Positions 26,089-34,848 are shown, counted from the first letter of the stretch. The stretch: DNA of 47,676 nucleotides from Hyphomicrobiales bacterium (GCA_900465675.1 UBJR01000004.1:290632-338307), one strand, 5' to 3'. Program-made: numbers and translations. Notes: generated from the letters alone by a model not told the origin.

Positions 26089-27021
26089 TCACTTGCCCCG
26101 GCGCGTAAGGAACAGAATACCGGAAACCGGTTTTCCGCCATCTTTGCGAATGATGGTTTTCTCGATTTTCAGCACGTCGAAGCCATGGCGGGCGCAGAGG
26201 GCTCGGACATAGGTTTTCGTGTGGGCATAGCGCAGCGAAGGCGCCAGATGAAAGCTATCGCCCTCGCCTGCATCCTCGACGGAGAAAGCGAAGTCGCCGC
26301 CCGGCACAGCAAGCCGTTCCGCGATCAGGAAGACGCTTTCGAGATTGCCGAGATACATCAGCACGTCGGCAGCCGTGATCAGGTCAGCGCGAGTTTCGCT
26401 TCTGCCTGAAAAGATGCCGGAGCTTTCGGGCGAGAGTGAGAGATCGGCCTGAGCCAGATGATCGTAGATCCCCTTCTCTTCCGCTTTGGCCAGCATATTC
26501 TGCGACAGATCATAGCCCTCGAGTGCATCGGCGGTGCCGCGGATTTCCGGCCCGAGGAGACCCGTGCCGCAGCCGAGGTCGACGGCCAGCATATAGCGGC
26601 GGCCGGTGGATGCCACGAGGGCCGCCAGCTTCTGCGGGACGGAGTAATCGAGCTTTTCGACAAGCGATGTCTCGAAGCGACCCGCATAGTCGTCGAAGAG
26701 ACGCTCGACATAGCGGCTCGGCGGCTGGTCCGGTGTGTCCGCTTCGCCGAGAAGCGCGAGCTTGAGGCCTGCGCCGAAGATATCCTCGGGGTCGAGCGCG
26801 AGGGTCTGCCTGTAGCCATCGGCAGCGCCAGCCGTGTTGCCGGCCTTTTCCCTGTAGGTCGCCAGCCGGTACCAGCCGGCCGCCCAGCCGGGTGTCAGCT
26901 CCAGCGCCTGCTCCATGAGTTCCGCCGCCGCTTCCGGCTCGCCGCCTTCATCGAGCATCTTGGCATAATCGGCGCGACGGTCGGCAATGACGTCGCCTGA
27001 AGAGAGCTGGCTCTGTTGCAT
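26089..27021 (-). CDS. TPR-containing class I methyltransferase
   Basis: Protein of 310 residues. Residues about 10-100 hold tetratricopeptide repeats (AAAELMEQALELTPGWAAGWYRLATYREKAGNTAGAADGYRQTLALDPED). Residues about 130-300 form a Rossmann methyltransferase with the SAM motif LAVDLGCGTGLLGPEIR and the acidic loop ALEGYDLSQNMLAKAEEKG. The substrate is unknown; related rhizobial proteins are annotated only as methyltransferases. The start at 27021 (MQQSQLSS) follows a weak AAGGTC; the longer frame adds nine residues. Confidence 0.88.
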   Translation of the reverse strand: MQQSQLSSGDVIADRRADYAKMLDEGGEPEAAAELMEQALELTPGWAAGWYRLATYREKAGNTAGAADGYRQTLALDPEDIFGAGLKLALLGEADTPDQPPSRYVERLFDDYAGRFETSLVEKLDYSVPQKLAALVASTGRRYMLAVDLGCGTGLLGPEIRGTADALEGYDLSQNMLAKAEEKGIYDHLAQADLSLSPESSGIFSGRSETRADLITAADVLMYLGNLESVFLIAERLAVPGGDFAFSVEDAGEGDSFHLAPSLRYAHTKTYVRALCARHGFDVLKIEKTIIRKDGGKPVSGILFLTRRGK

Positions 27022-27163
27022 GATGGGACCTTTTGAGTGCTCGCGCATTTGGCGGTGGCCACAAAAAAACTCAAGTCCTATTTCAGAGGCGGGGCGGACA
27101 GCTCTGGAAAAGGCTTGCGAGCAATGATTCGCGACCGTATCTCAGGGCAAACAGGAGATGTGA

Positions 27164-27430
27164 ATGTCCGATCAGGTGAACAAGTTTCTCGGCGACTCGC
27201 TCGGCCGAACTTTGGTGAAGCTCTTGGTGGTTTCGCTGATCGTCGGCTTCGTCATGACGATCTTCGGCTGGACGCCGTATGAGATCGTCTACGGCATTCG
27301 CGATTTCATCCGGGAAATCTGGTATCGCGGCTTCTCGGCCCTCGGCCGCGTCGGCGATTATCTCTTGCTCGGCGCCACGATCGTCATTCCGATCTTCATC
27401 ATCATCCGTCTCTTCAACTATCGCCGCTGA
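27164..27430 (+). CDS. DUF6460 small membrane protein
   Basis: Protein of 88 residues with two hydrophobic helices (LLVVSLIVGFVMTIFGW and YLLLGATIVIPIFIIIRLF) around a cytosolic-type loop (RDFIREIWYRGFSALGR). It matches the DUF6460 pattern, a small conserved rhizobial membrane protein of unknown role. GGAG lies upstream. The next gene, a CAP-domain lipoprotein, starts three bases after its stop codon, so they form an operon. Confidence 0.85.
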   Translation: MSDQVNKFLGDSLGRTLVKLLVVSLIVGFVMTIFGWTPYEIVYGIRDFIREIWYRGFSALGRVGDYLLLGATIVIPIFIIIRLFNYRR

Positions 27431-27432
27431 TC

Positions 27433-27930
27433 ATGAGCTTCACAATCGTTTCCCGGCGCGGGTTGCTGCGCCTCTCAGGCCTTGCACTTGTCGCGGGCGT
27501 TGCAAGCTGCACCACCACACCGAAGATGTCGTCGACGCCCTCGGACGGTCAGGATGAGACGGCGGCCGCTCTGCCGCTCGTCAACCAGCTGCGTGCCAAG
27601 AACGGCCTGCCGCCGCTCAGCATCGACCCGGCGGCAAGTGCTGCAGCGATCTTCCAGGCGAAGCGCATGGCGAGCGCCGGCAAGATGGCGCATCTCATGG
27701 GCATGTCCGACAGTTTTGGCGCCCGTGTGAAGGCGAGCGGCGTGCAGCTTCCGGCGGCCGAGAATATCGGCGTCGGCCAGAAGTCTGTCGATGGCATCGT
27801 TCAGGCGTGGATCAACTCGCCGCATCATCTGGAAAACATGCTCGGCCGCTATAGCGGCGTCGGCGTTGCCGTCGCGCATAATGCATCTTCCAACAACTGG
27901 CCCTATTGGGCCATGGTGCTCTCGAACTGA
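27433..27930 (+). CDS. CAP-domain lipoprotein
   Basis: Lipoprotein of 165 residues. The signal sequence ends LVAGVASC, with the lipidated Cys near residue 26. The rest is a CAP/SCP (PR-1) domain: LRAKNGLPPLSIDPAASAAAIFQAKRMASAGKMAH, ENIGVGQKSVDGIVQAWINSPHHLENMLG and SNNWPYWAMVLSN. Bacterial CAP proteins are envelope proteins with calcium-dependent or peptidase-like roles that remain mostly unproven. It lies between DUF6460 and the MATE exporter, with 30 bases to the latter. Confidence 0.88.
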   Translation: MSFTIVSRRGLLRLSGLALVAGVASCTTTPKMSSTPSDGQDETAAALPLVNQLRAKNGLPPLSIDPAASAAAIFQAKRMASAGKMAHLMGMSDSFGARVKASGVQLPAAENIGVGQKSVDGIVQAWINSPHHLENMLGRYSGVGVAVAHNASSNNWPYWAMVLSN

Positions 27931-27960
27931 GGCGATTCTGCCTCCCGTTTCGAGGCAGGC

Positions 27961-29307
27961 ATGAGCAGGACTGAAGACCACCCCCCATTGGCATTCGACG
28001 TGACGCACCGGCTGGTGCTGTCGATTGCCATCCCGATGACCCTTGGCTTCATGACGACGCCGTTGCTCGGCCTTGTCGATACCGGCGTCGTCGGCCATAT
28101 GGGCCAACCCGACGCGCTTGCCGGTCTTGCCATCGGCGCCATGCTGTTCGACCTCCTCCTCGGCAGCTTCAACTTTCTCCGCGCCTCGACGACCGGCCTG
28201 ACCGCGCAGGCGCTCGGCCGGCGTGATCTGCGGGAGCAGCAGGGCGTGTTCTGGCGGGCGATGATTTCGGCGATCGGCTGCGGCGTATTGTTGCTCTGTC
28301 TGTCCCCGCTGCTTCTGGCAGCGGGACTGAAGCTGATGGGGCCGGAAGCGGCCGTGGCGCAAGCGACCAGCACCTATTTCTCGATCCGCATCCTGGCGGC
28401 GCCTGCCGCGCTGGCAAACTATGCCATTCTCGGCTTCGTCCTCGGACGCGGCCAGGGCACGATCGGGCTTTCGCTGCAAATCCTCATCAACGGCATCAAC
28501 ATCGTACTCGCCATCTATCTCGGTCTGGAGCTTGAATGGGGTGTCGCAGGCGTTGCCTGGGGCACGATGGTGGGCGAGACGATTGGCGCGCTCGCCGGTC
28601 TGGCAATCGTGTTGCGCAGCTTCAGAGGAAGTCAGCGCCCGCAACGTGCCGAAATCCTGTCGCGGCACCGGCTGGCAGAGCTCTTCGCGCTCAACCGCGA
28701 TATCCTGATCCGCACCTTCGTGCTGATCGGCTCCTTCGCCATCATGACCCGCATCGGCACCAGCTTCGGCGCTGTGACGCTGGCGGCCAATGCGGTGCTG
28801 ATGAACTTCTTTCTACTGTCCGGCTATTATCTCGATGGCCTTGCCAATGCTGCCGAGCAGATCACCGGCCGGGCAATCGGCGCAGCCCACCGTCCGGCCT
28901 TCGATCGCGGCCTGAAGCTGACGGCGATCTGGTCGTTCGGACTTGCGGCCGCCGTTTCGGCGTTCTTCTTTGCCGCCGGGCCGTGGCTGATCTCGGTGCT
29001 GACCACCTCCCCCGATGTTCGCGAGGCGGCCAACACCTATATGCCCTGGGCGGCGATCACAGGTCTCACCGGCGCGCTGGCGTTTCTGATGGACGGGGTC
29101 TTCATCGGCGCGACTTGGTCCTCAGACATGCGCAATCGCATGCTGATGTCCTTCGCCGGATACCTGGCGGCGCTGGCGGTCTTCGTACCACTGTTCGGCA
29201 ATCACGGACTCTGGCTGGCGATGAACGCCTTCCTGCTGTTTCGCGGCATCTTCCTGGTGATGCTGGTCAAGCCGCGCGCCGATCAGACCTTCGCGGCAGC
29301 CCAGTGA
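27961..29307 (+). CDS. MATE family efflux transporter
   Basis: Membrane protein of 448 residues with twelve hydrophobic helices and two MatE halves. The DinF-like N-terminal motif is PMTLGFMTTPLLGLVDTGVVGHMGQ. The second half starts around residue 240 (NRDILIRTFVLIGSFAIMTRIGTSFG) and includes GYYLDGLANAAEQITGRAIGA. It is likely a sodium- or proton-driven exporter of drugs or metabolites. No ribosome binding site is obvious, only a purine stretch; it may be translated as the third gene of the DUF6460-CAP unit. It overlaps the convergent pyrD by 25 bases at the 3' end. Confidence 0.92.
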   Translation: MSRTEDHPPLAFDVTHRLVLSIAIPMTLGFMTTPLLGLVDTGVVGHMGQPDALAGLAIGAMLFDLLLGSFNFLRASTTGLTAQALGRRDLREQQGVFWRAMISAIGCGVLLLCLSPLLLAAGLKLMGPEAAVAQATSTYFSIRILAAPAALANYAILGFVLGRGQGTIGLSLQILINGINIVLAIYLGLELEWGVAGVAWGTMVGETIGALAGLAIVLRSFRGSQRPQRAEILSRHRLAELFALNRDILIRTFVLIGSFAIMTRIGTSFGAVTLAANAVLMNFFLLSGYYLDGLANAAEQITGRAIGAAHRPAFDRGLKLTAIWSFGLAAAVSAFFFAAGPWLISVLTTSPDVREAANTYMPWAAITGLTGALAFLMDGVFIGATWSSDMRNRMLMSFAGYLAALAVFVPLFGNHGLWLAMNAFLLFRGIFLVMLVKPRADQTFAAAQ

Positions 29308-30371
29308 TCGAGCCTGCTGTCGCGCAGCTCGCGGATCGATGAGACCTTCTCGCGGTCAACGAGCTTCGAGAGACCGCGGATGATATCGCCGGCCAGACCC
29401 GGGCCTTCATAGACCATGCAGGAATAGAGCTGCACGAGGTCCGCACCGGCCTTGATCTTCTCAAGCGCGGTTTCAGCCGAGGACACGCCGCCAACGCCGA
29501 TGATCGGCATAGACGGGCCGACGCGCTTGCGCATCCGCGCGAGCACGGCCGTCGACTTGGTAAAGAGCGGCGCGCCGGAAAGGCCACCAGCCTCCTTCGC
29601 CTGCCGCTGATCCTTCAGGCCATCGCGGGCGAGCGTCGTATTGGAAACGATCAGGCCATCCAGCGCATGCGCCAGGGCTTCTGCGGCGATATCGTCCATG
29701 CCCTCTTCCGTCAGATCAGGCGCGATCTTCAGGAAAACCGGCACACGGCGGCCAGCCTTCTTCGCTTCCTCGTCGCGGGCGGCGAGCACGGCGGACAGAA
29801 GGGCCGCAAGGCTTTCGCGCGCCTGCAGATCGCGCAGGCCCGGCGTGTTGGGCGAGGAGATATTGGCCGTGAAATAGCGGGCGACGGAATAGAAGCGGCG
29901 GATGCCGGTGACGTAATCGCCGATCCGGTCCTCGCTATCCTTGTTGGCGCCGATGTTGACGCCGATGATGCCATCGCCTCGGATCGCCGCGAGGCGCTGG
30001 AAGGCCGCCTCGTGGCCTTCATTGTTGAAACCGAGGCGGTTGATGACGCCATTGTCTTCGACCAGGCGGAAGATGCGCGGGCGTGGATTGCCGGATTGCG
30101 GCTTGGGCGTCACCGTGCCGATTTCGGTGAAGCCGAAGCCGAGCCGCAGCAGGGCTTGCGGCACTTCGGCATTCTTGTCGTAACCGGCAGCCATGCCGAG
30201 TGGATTGGCGAATGTCAGGCCGGCGACCGTTTGTGCGAGCCGCGGATCGGCGGGAATGCGGCAAGCCCGCACGAGACCGGATTTCAGCCCGGCGATCGAC
30301 ATGCCATGCGCCGTTTCCGGATCGAAGAGGAAGAGGCCCTTGCGGGTGGCCTGCTTGAAAAGGTCCATCAT
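29283..30371 (-). CDS. pyrD: Quinone-dependent dihydroorotate dehydrogenase
   Basis: Class 2 DHODH of 362 residues, catalysing the fourth step of pyrimidine synthesis on the inner membrane and passing electrons to quinone. The N-terminal helical tail (LFKQATRKGLFLFDPETAHGMSI) is the membrane and quinone-binding extension of class 2. Further markers are NPLGMAAGYDKNAEV, GTVTPKPQSGNPRPR and the active-site loop ISSPNTPGLR at 171-180 with its catalytic Ser. The start overlaps the stop of the DUF952 gene by one base, so the two are translationally coupled. Confidence 0.96.
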   Translation of the reverse strand: MMDLFKQATRKGLFLFDPETAHGMSIAGLKSGLVRACRIPADPRLAQTVAGLTFANPLGMAAGYDKNAEVPQALLRLGFGFTEIGTVTPKPQSGNPRPRIFRLVEDNGVINRLGFNNEGHEAAFQRLAAIRGDGIIGVNIGANKDSEDRIGDYVTGIRRFYSVARYFTANISSPNTPGLRDLQARESLAALLSAVLAARDEEAKKAGRRVPVFLKIAPDLTEEGMDDIAAEALAHALDGLIVSNTTLARDGLKDQRQAKEAGGLSGAPLFTKSTAVLARMRKRVGPSMPIIGVGGVSSAETALEKIKAGADLVQLYSCMVYEGPGLAGDIIRGLSKLVDREKVSSIRELRDSRLDHWAAAKV

Positions 30372-30721
30372 CAGATAAGCTCCGGAAAGATGTGATTGCC
30401 TGCCTCGTCGAGCGGCAGCGGCTTCTCCCAGATCACCGCGGAAAGCGGCAGCTCGCCATAGAGATGCGGAAAGAGATCACCGCCGCGCGAGGCTTCGAAG
30501 ATCAGCTTGTCGCCGAACTCTGTGCTGTCGATCGCGATGAGCATCAGATCCGCCTGGCCTGCGAAATAGAGCGCTGCGGTCTGGCGTGCCTGGGCGGCGG
30601 TCGAAAGGTGAATGAAACCGTCGTTGAGATCGATGCCGGCGCCGCGGAAGACGCCTGCTTCCCGCGCCTGCTGCCAGAGCATTTCCGTCACGATCTTGTA
30701 AACGGCCGGTGTCACGGTCAT
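30371..30721 (-). CDS. DUF952 protein
   Basis: Small soluble protein of 116 residues, typical length for DUF952. The core is VYKIVTEMLWQQAREAGVFRGAGIDLNDGFIHLSTAAQARQTAALYFAG, followed by LMLIAIDSTEFGDKLIFEASRGGDLFPHLYGELPLSAV. The family is proposed to be ADP-ribosyltransferase-like in fold, with unknown function. The ATG at 30721 lies after GAGG. It is the first gene of a unit with pyrD, a common rhizobial order. Confidence 0.9.
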   Translation of the reverse strand: MTVTPAVYKIVTEMLWQQAREAGVFRGAGIDLNDGFIHLSTAAQARQTAALYFAGQADLMLIAIDSTEFGDKLIFEASRGGDLFPHLYGELPLSAVIWEKPLPLDEAGNHIFPELI

Positions 30722-30837
30722 GATGGCCTCACGAATGGCTGATCCTGGTTGCCAGCGCTTTGCCGCAAAGAGACGGCGATGTCCACGGCCCGCAGGCGAA
30801 AAACGACAGCCGCACCCAAAATCCGGAGGATGATCTG

Positions 30838-31236
30838 ATGAAGACGATCGCAATCGGACTTGCAGCCTTGCTTCTGCCCGCAACGCTTTTCGCCGCCGAG
30901 CCTGACGCGGCGCGTTTCCAGCTGGAGCGCAGCGGCGACCATTTCATCCGTCTCGACAAGCAGACCGGCGCGATGTCGCTTTGCGAGGAGAAAGAGGGAT
31001 CGCTGGTCTGCCGTATGGCCGCCGATGAGCGGGCCGCCTACGAGGATGAGCTCGACCGGCTCTCGGAGCGCGTCGGCGCGCTTGAGAACAAGAGCATCGT
31101 CAACAAGGCCCTGCCCTCAGATGCCGAGATCGACCGCTCGATCAGCATCATGGAAAAGATGATGAAGAGCTTCATGGGCGTCGTGAAGCAATTCCAGGAG
31201 GATGAGAAGACGGCGCCCCTTCCGCAAAAGACCTGA
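30838..31236 (+). CDS. Secreted hypothetical protein (132 aa)
   Basis: Protein of 132 residues with a clear signal peptide (MKTIAIGLAALLLPATLFAAEP). The mature part contains two Cys (SLCEEKEGSLVCRM) that could form a disulfide, then an amphipathic coiled region (YEDELDRLSERVGALENK) and a helical tail. Family not recognised; likely periplasmic. GGAGG lies 9 bases before the ATG. It is divergent from the DUF952-pyrD unit. Confidence 0.8.
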   Translation: MKTIAIGLAALLLPATLFAAEPDAARFQLERSGDHFIRLDKQTGAMSLCEEKEGSLVCRMAADERAAYEDELDRLSERVGALENKSIVNKALPSDAEIDRSISIMEKMMKSFMGVVKQFQEDEKTAPLPQKT

Positions 31237-31325
31237 TTTGATATAGTCATATAAGAATGGAGACATGTGTGGCGCGCGCCGCCGCATGTGGGAGGACGGG
31301 ATCGGCTCTTGGGAGGGAGTGATCG

Positions 31326-31973
31326 ATGCAGGAACAGACGATCATCATTGCAGACGATCACCCGCTTTTCCGGGATGCGCTGCGTCAGGCCGTATCCGGC
31401 ATGGACGGACAGCAATCCATTATCGAGGCCGGTGATTTCAGCGCGGCGCGTGCTGCCGCCGGCGATCATCCTGATGCCGACCTGATGCTGCTCGATCTGG
31501 CCATGCCAGGGGTTAGCGGGTTTTCCGGGTTGATGTCGCTGCGTTCGGAATTCGCCAGCCTGCCGATCGTCATCATCTCCGCCACCGACGATGCGACAAC
31601 GATCCGCCGGGCGCTGGAACTCGGCGCTTCGGGCTTCATCTCCAAATCATCCGGGATCGAGGATATCCGCCGCGGCATCCAGACGGTACTGGCCGGCGAT
31701 ATCGCCACACCTGAAAATTACCGCGACGGGCAGGAACAGGACCCTGATGTCGCTGATCTCATCCACCGACTGCATACGCTGACGCCGCAGCAGAGCCGTG
31801 TTCTGACCATGCTGGGCGAAGGCCTGCTCAACAAGCAGATCGCCTATGAACTCGGCGTCTCCGAAGCGACGATCAAGGCGCATGTCTCGGCCATCCTGCT
31901 CAAGCTCAATGTTGATAGCCGCACCCAGGCTGTCATCCAGCTCGGCAAGATCAACATGGCGATGGTCGCCTGA
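31326..31973 (+). CDS. LuxR/NarL-type response regulator
   Basis: Two-domain regulator of 215 residues. The receiver domain has Asp10/Asp11 for Mg, phosphoacceptor Asp57 (LLDLAMPG), a Thr/Ser switch in IISATDD and the conserved Lys in GFISKSS. A LuxR helix-turn-helix follows at about 148-210 (LTPQQSRVLTMLGEGLLNKQIAYELGVSEATIKAHVSAILLKLNV). No histidine kinase is adjacent, so it is an orphan regulator. The start at 31326 follows GGGAGGG at ten bases. Confidence 0.94.
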   Translation: MQEQTIIIADDHPLFRDALRQAVSGMDGQQSIIEAGDFSAARAAAGDHPDADLMLLDLAMPGVSGFSGLMSLRSEFASLPIVIISATDDATTIRRALELGASGFISKSSGIEDIRRGIQTVLAGDIATPENYRDGQEQDPDVADLIHRLHTLTPQQSRVLTMLGEGLLNKQIAYELGVSEATIKAHVSAILLKLNVDSRTQAVIQLGKINMAMVA

Positions 31974-32077
31974 TCCAAAACAGGATTTTATTCCTCTATC
32001 CTCTTTACTATGCGTGAGCTTGGCGTTAATCTTTGCGCCGACTGGAGAGTAGCGCTCAGCGCGCAGGATCATGCACG

Positions 32078-32743
32078 ATGCTGTCACACGAGCAGATTTG
32101 GGGAGCGATCGACAGGCTTGCCGAACGGCACGACCTGACGCCCTCGGGTCTTGCCCGCCGTGCGGGTCTCGACCCCACCTCCTTCAACAAGTCCAAACGT
32201 CTCTCCACTGACGGCCGGATGCGCTGGCCCTCGACCGAATCCATCGCCAAGGTGCTGGATGCGACCGGCGCGACCATGGAGCAGTTCCTGACCTTCATGC
32301 GCCCGGCCACCGGCTTTTCCGGCATTCCGGAGGGCGCCTTTCCGGCTCAGGGCAGTTCGATACCGCTTCTCGGCTTCGCGCAGGCGGGCGCGGGCGGCTT
32401 TTTCGACGATGGCGGCTTTCCCGCCGGTCAAGGCTGGGACGTCGTGGAATTCCCGGCCGCTCCCTCGCAAAAGGCCGGCGTCTACGCGCTCGAAGTCCAG
32501 GGCGACAGCATGATGCCGCTGTACCGGGATGGCGATGTGCTGATCGTCGAGCCCGGCGCGCAGGTACGCCGCAACGACCGCGTCGTGGTCAAGACGCGCG
32601 AGGGAGAGGTGATGGCGAAGGTGCTGTTGCGCCAGAGCCCGCGTTCCATCGAGCTGATGTCGCTCAATCCAGAACACCCGAACCGGATATTCGAGCTCTC
32701 CGATGTGGATTGGATTGCCCGCATCATCTGGGCCAGCCAATAG
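32078..32743 (+). CDS. XRE-S24 (C2/LexA-like) repressor
   Basis: Protein of 221 residues joining an N-terminal helix-turn-helix (DLTPSGLARRAGLDPTSFNKSKR) to an S24 autoprotease domain. The catalytic Ser144 is in VQGDSMMPLYRDGD, with the Lys partner in VVVKTREGEVMAK (Lys172 or Lys181). A likely Ala-Gly cleavage site is in GFAQAGAGGFF near 103. That makes it a potential self-cleaving, stress-responsive repressor. No phage genes surround it, so it is a chromosomal regulator of this type, common in rhizobia. Confidence 0.9.
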   Translation: MLSHEQIWGAIDRLAERHDLTPSGLARRAGLDPTSFNKSKRLSTDGRMRWPSTESIAKVLDATGATMEQFLTFMRPATGFSGIPEGAFPAQGSSIPLLGFAQAGAGGFFDDGGFPAGQGWDVVEFPAAPSQKAGVYALEVQGDSMMPLYRDGDVLIVEPGAQVRRNDRVVVKTREGEVMAKVLLRQSPRSIELMSLNPEHPNRIFELSDVDWIARIIWASQ

Positions 32744-32754
32744 GAAAATCTTCC

Positions 32755-33504
32755 ATGCGGCCTGCGGCACTTCTGACAGCTGTTGCGGGGATCGCCATTG
32801 TTGCGGGCATGCTGGCAGCCGGGCGGGAGCGGTTTTCCGGGGCTGATGCCGCGGCAATAGAAAGCGAAGCGCCCGCTCCTGCTGTCTCAGAGGCCGCAAG
32901 CGCTGCGCCGCCGCCTGCTCTGAAGCCGCCTGCCCCCGAAATCAGCATGAATGCCAGACCGGTCGATAGCGGCAGCCAGTTCTATCCGGCAGAGGTCGAT
33001 GGAAGGCCTTTGGAGCGCGTTGCGGCGCCCGAGCCGGAAAAGCCGAAACCCGAACCAAAGAAGGGTGCCGTGCTGCCGCGGCCGGTTGCCGAAAGCGCCG
33101 GGGTGCTTGCCTTCGGCGACCGGAAGCTGGCGCTTGCCGGTATCCTGCCGACGCCTGATGACAAGAGCTGCAGGGATGGCGATGGCAGCGATTGGCCTTG
33201 CGGCATGCTGGCGAAGACGAATTTCCGGCTGTTCCTGCGCCTGCGCTCGGTGACCTGCGATCTAGACGACGCCAACTGGAAGGGCACGGCGACGGCTAGC
33301 TGCAAGATCGGCACGCAGGATCTTTCGGAATGGCTTGCCGAAAACGGCTGGGCGGAAGCCGCACCCGGCTCCGCCTTTGCTGCAGCCTCCGAGACGGCTA
33401 GGGCGGACAAGAAAGGCATCTTCGGCGACGACCCGCGCAAGGGTGCGCCGATCGCACCGCCAGCCGATCCGCCGCCTGACGACAATCCCCTCGATCCGAC
33501 CTGA
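32755..33504 (+). CDS. Membrane-anchored thermonuclease-like (SNase) protein
   Basis: Protein of 249 residues. A single N-terminal membrane helix (LLTAVAGIAIVAGMLAA) is followed by a Pro/Ala/Glu-rich linker of about 80 residues. The C-terminal domain resembles staphylococcal nuclease (LALAGILPTPDDKSC, LFLRLRSVTCDL, DLSEWLAENGWAEAAPGS, TARADKKGIFG). The SNase Arg/Glu catalytic set is not clear, so it may be an inactive binding domain in the periplasm. It follows the S24 repressor gene by 11 bases and is probably co-transcribed. Confidence 0.75.
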   Translation: MRPAALLTAVAGIAIVAGMLAAGRERFSGADAAAIESEAPAPAVSEAASAAPPPALKPPAPEISMNARPVDSGSQFYPAEVDGRPLERVAAPEPEKPKPEPKKGAVLPRPVAESAGVLAFGDRKLALAGILPTPDDKSCRDGDGSDWPCGMLAKTNFRLFLRLRSVTCDLDDANWKGTATASCKIGTQDLSEWLAENGWAEAAPGSAFAAASETARADKKGIFGDDPRKGAPIAPPADPPPDDNPLDPT

Positions 33505-33565
33505 CGATCCCTTGTAATGACACAGACCAATTCCTAAACTTCGGGAGAACAGAGGGAATGACCGA

Positions 33566-33979
33566 ATGAACAAGCCGCTTTCCGCCCATGACGCCCTGAT
33601 CTATGTGATGGTCATGGCATCGGCCGTCGATAGCACGATGAACGACCGGGAGATGGAGCGTATCGGCCAGCTGATCGGCTTTCTGCCGGTCTTCCGGGAT
33701 TTCGACGATGACAAGCTGATCCCGATCGCCCGCGATTGTGCTTCGCTGCTTTCCGGCCCCGAGGGACTCGATGTGGTGCTGGAGACGGTCAAGGATACGC
33801 TGCCGGCAAAGCTCTACGACACCGCCTATGCGCTGGCCGTCGAAGTGGCCTCGGCCGATCTTTCCGTCAAAGCAGAAGAACTCCGCCTTCTCAGCATGCT
33901 GCGCGACCGGCTGGGTCTCGACAAGCTCACCTGCGCCGCGATCGAGCGCAGCGCGATCGCCCGCTTCCGCAAGGGCTAG
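33566..33979 (+). CDS. TerB-like protein
   Basis: All-helical protein of 137 residues related to the TerB (tellurite resistance) family: ALIYVMVMASAVDSTMNDREMERIGQLIGFLP and YALAVEVASADLSVKAEELRLLSMLRDRLGLD, the twofold D-x-E/Asp-bearing helical repeats of TerB, which bind metal. There are no other ter genes, so tellurite resistance is not implied; stand-alone TerB proteins are linked to stress or membrane surveillance. It has its own ribosome site. Its 3' end overlaps the convergent binding-protein gene by four bases. Confidence 0.85.
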   Translation: MNKPLSAHDALIYVMVMASAVDSTMNDREMERIGQLIGFLPVFRDFDDDKLIPIARDCASLLSGPEGLDVVLETVKDTLPAKLYDTAYALAVEVASADLSVKAEELRLLSMLRDRLGLDKLTCAAIERSAIARFRKG

Positions 33980-34848
33980 TAGAGACCATTCGGGAAATAA
34001 CGCAGGTAGATTTCCTGCAGGCGGCCGTTGCGCGACAGGGCCGCCAGAGCGTGATCCAGCGCCGCCGTCAGGATCGCATCGTTCCGGCGCAGCATGATCG
34101 TCATGCCCTCTCCCAGGAACTGCTCCGACGGATAGGGGCCATCGAATAGCGAGCAGCATTTTGCCGATGCCTGTGACGACACCCAGAAGGAGAGCTGCAG
34201 CGCGTCGGCGAAGGCAGCATCGACCTTGCCGTCCTTCAGAGCCGTCAGCAGCGCTTCCTTGTTGTCGAACGGCACCGCCTTGATGGCCGGGAAATAGGCG
34301 GCGAGCATCGCTTCATGGACAGTCGACTTGACAACGCCGACCGGCTTGCCTGCCAGTGCCGCTGCCGTATCGCCCTTGATCTCTGCCTTGCCATTTCGGG
34401 CAAAGCGGGCCGGAAGCATCAGATAGGGCCGTGAAAATGTGAACTTGCCGCGCAGATCCGGCGTCACCGCCAGGCCTGCGATCACCGCGTCGCCCTGCGA
34501 CGCTGCAAGCGCCTCCGCAAGATCGGCGAAGGGCAAGGCCTGGATTTCGCATTTATCTGCAATCTCGAGTTCATTGCAGATATCGCGTGCCAGATCGACA
34601 TTAAAACCCGACAGCTTTCCGTTTTGATCGGTAAAGTTGAACGGTGGAAAATCCACGGATGTCAGGAACCGCAGCCGCACCAGCGATGAGAGGTCCGGCT
34701 TGGCAAGGCGTTCGCGGGAATCGAAAAGTAGCGGCAGAGAGGGCGAGGCCTGCTGCGCCCCGGCCGTCACAGGAAAAAACACAACCAGCGACAACCAAAA
34801 AGTTAACAATCCCTTAAAAGCTAGGGATGCAATTGAGGATTGTGTCAT
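33976..34848 (-). CDS. Periplasmic amino-acid-type solute-binding protein
   Basis: Binding protein of 290 residues. The signal peptide is KGLLTFWLSLVVFFPVTAGAQQ. The type 2 periplasmic binding fold carries VDFPPFNFTDQNGKLSGFNVDLARDICNEL near the start and VIAGLAVTPDLRGKFTFSRPYLMLPARF in the ligand cleft. No ABC permease or ATPase is adjacent, so it is an orphan; it could serve a distant transporter or act as a sensor. The start at 34848 discards a 32-residue extension that lacks a signal-like N-terminus. A perfect CtrA-type box lies within its first codons. Confidence 0.88.
   Translation of the reverse strand: MTQSSIASLAFKGLLTFWLSLVVFFPVTAGAQQASPSLPLLFDSRERLAKPDLSSLVRLRFLTSVDFPPFNFTDQNGKLSGFNVDLARDICNELEIADKCEIQALPFADLAEALAASQGDAVIAGLAVTPDLRGKFTFSRPYLMLPARFARNGKAEIKGDTAAALAGKPVGVVKSTVHEAMLAAYFPAIKAVPFDNKEALLTALKDGKVDAAFADALQLSFWVSSQASAKCCSLFDGPYPSEQFLGEGMTIMLRRNDAILTAALDHALAALSRNGRLQEIYLRYFPNGLY
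34803..34817 (+). promoter_or_regulatory. Full CtrA-type box TTAA-N7-TTAA
   Basis: TTAA, seven bases CAATCCC, then TTAA, an exact match to the CtrA core. It lies inside the 5' coding part of the binding-protein gene and about 93 bases before the glycosyltransferase ATG, so it could serve the glycosyltransferase. Such short motifs also occur by chance. Confidence 0.35.

Noticed and set aside
27475..28668. Minus-strand open frame (397 codons) across the CAP and MATE genes
   Set aside because: Opposite strand of two confident genes, with a low-complexity Arg/Ala/Gln pattern and no start signal.
33976..34848. The binding protein as part of an ABC transporter operon
   Set aside because: No permease or ATPase gene lies on either side; neighbours are a TerB gene and a glycosyltransferase.
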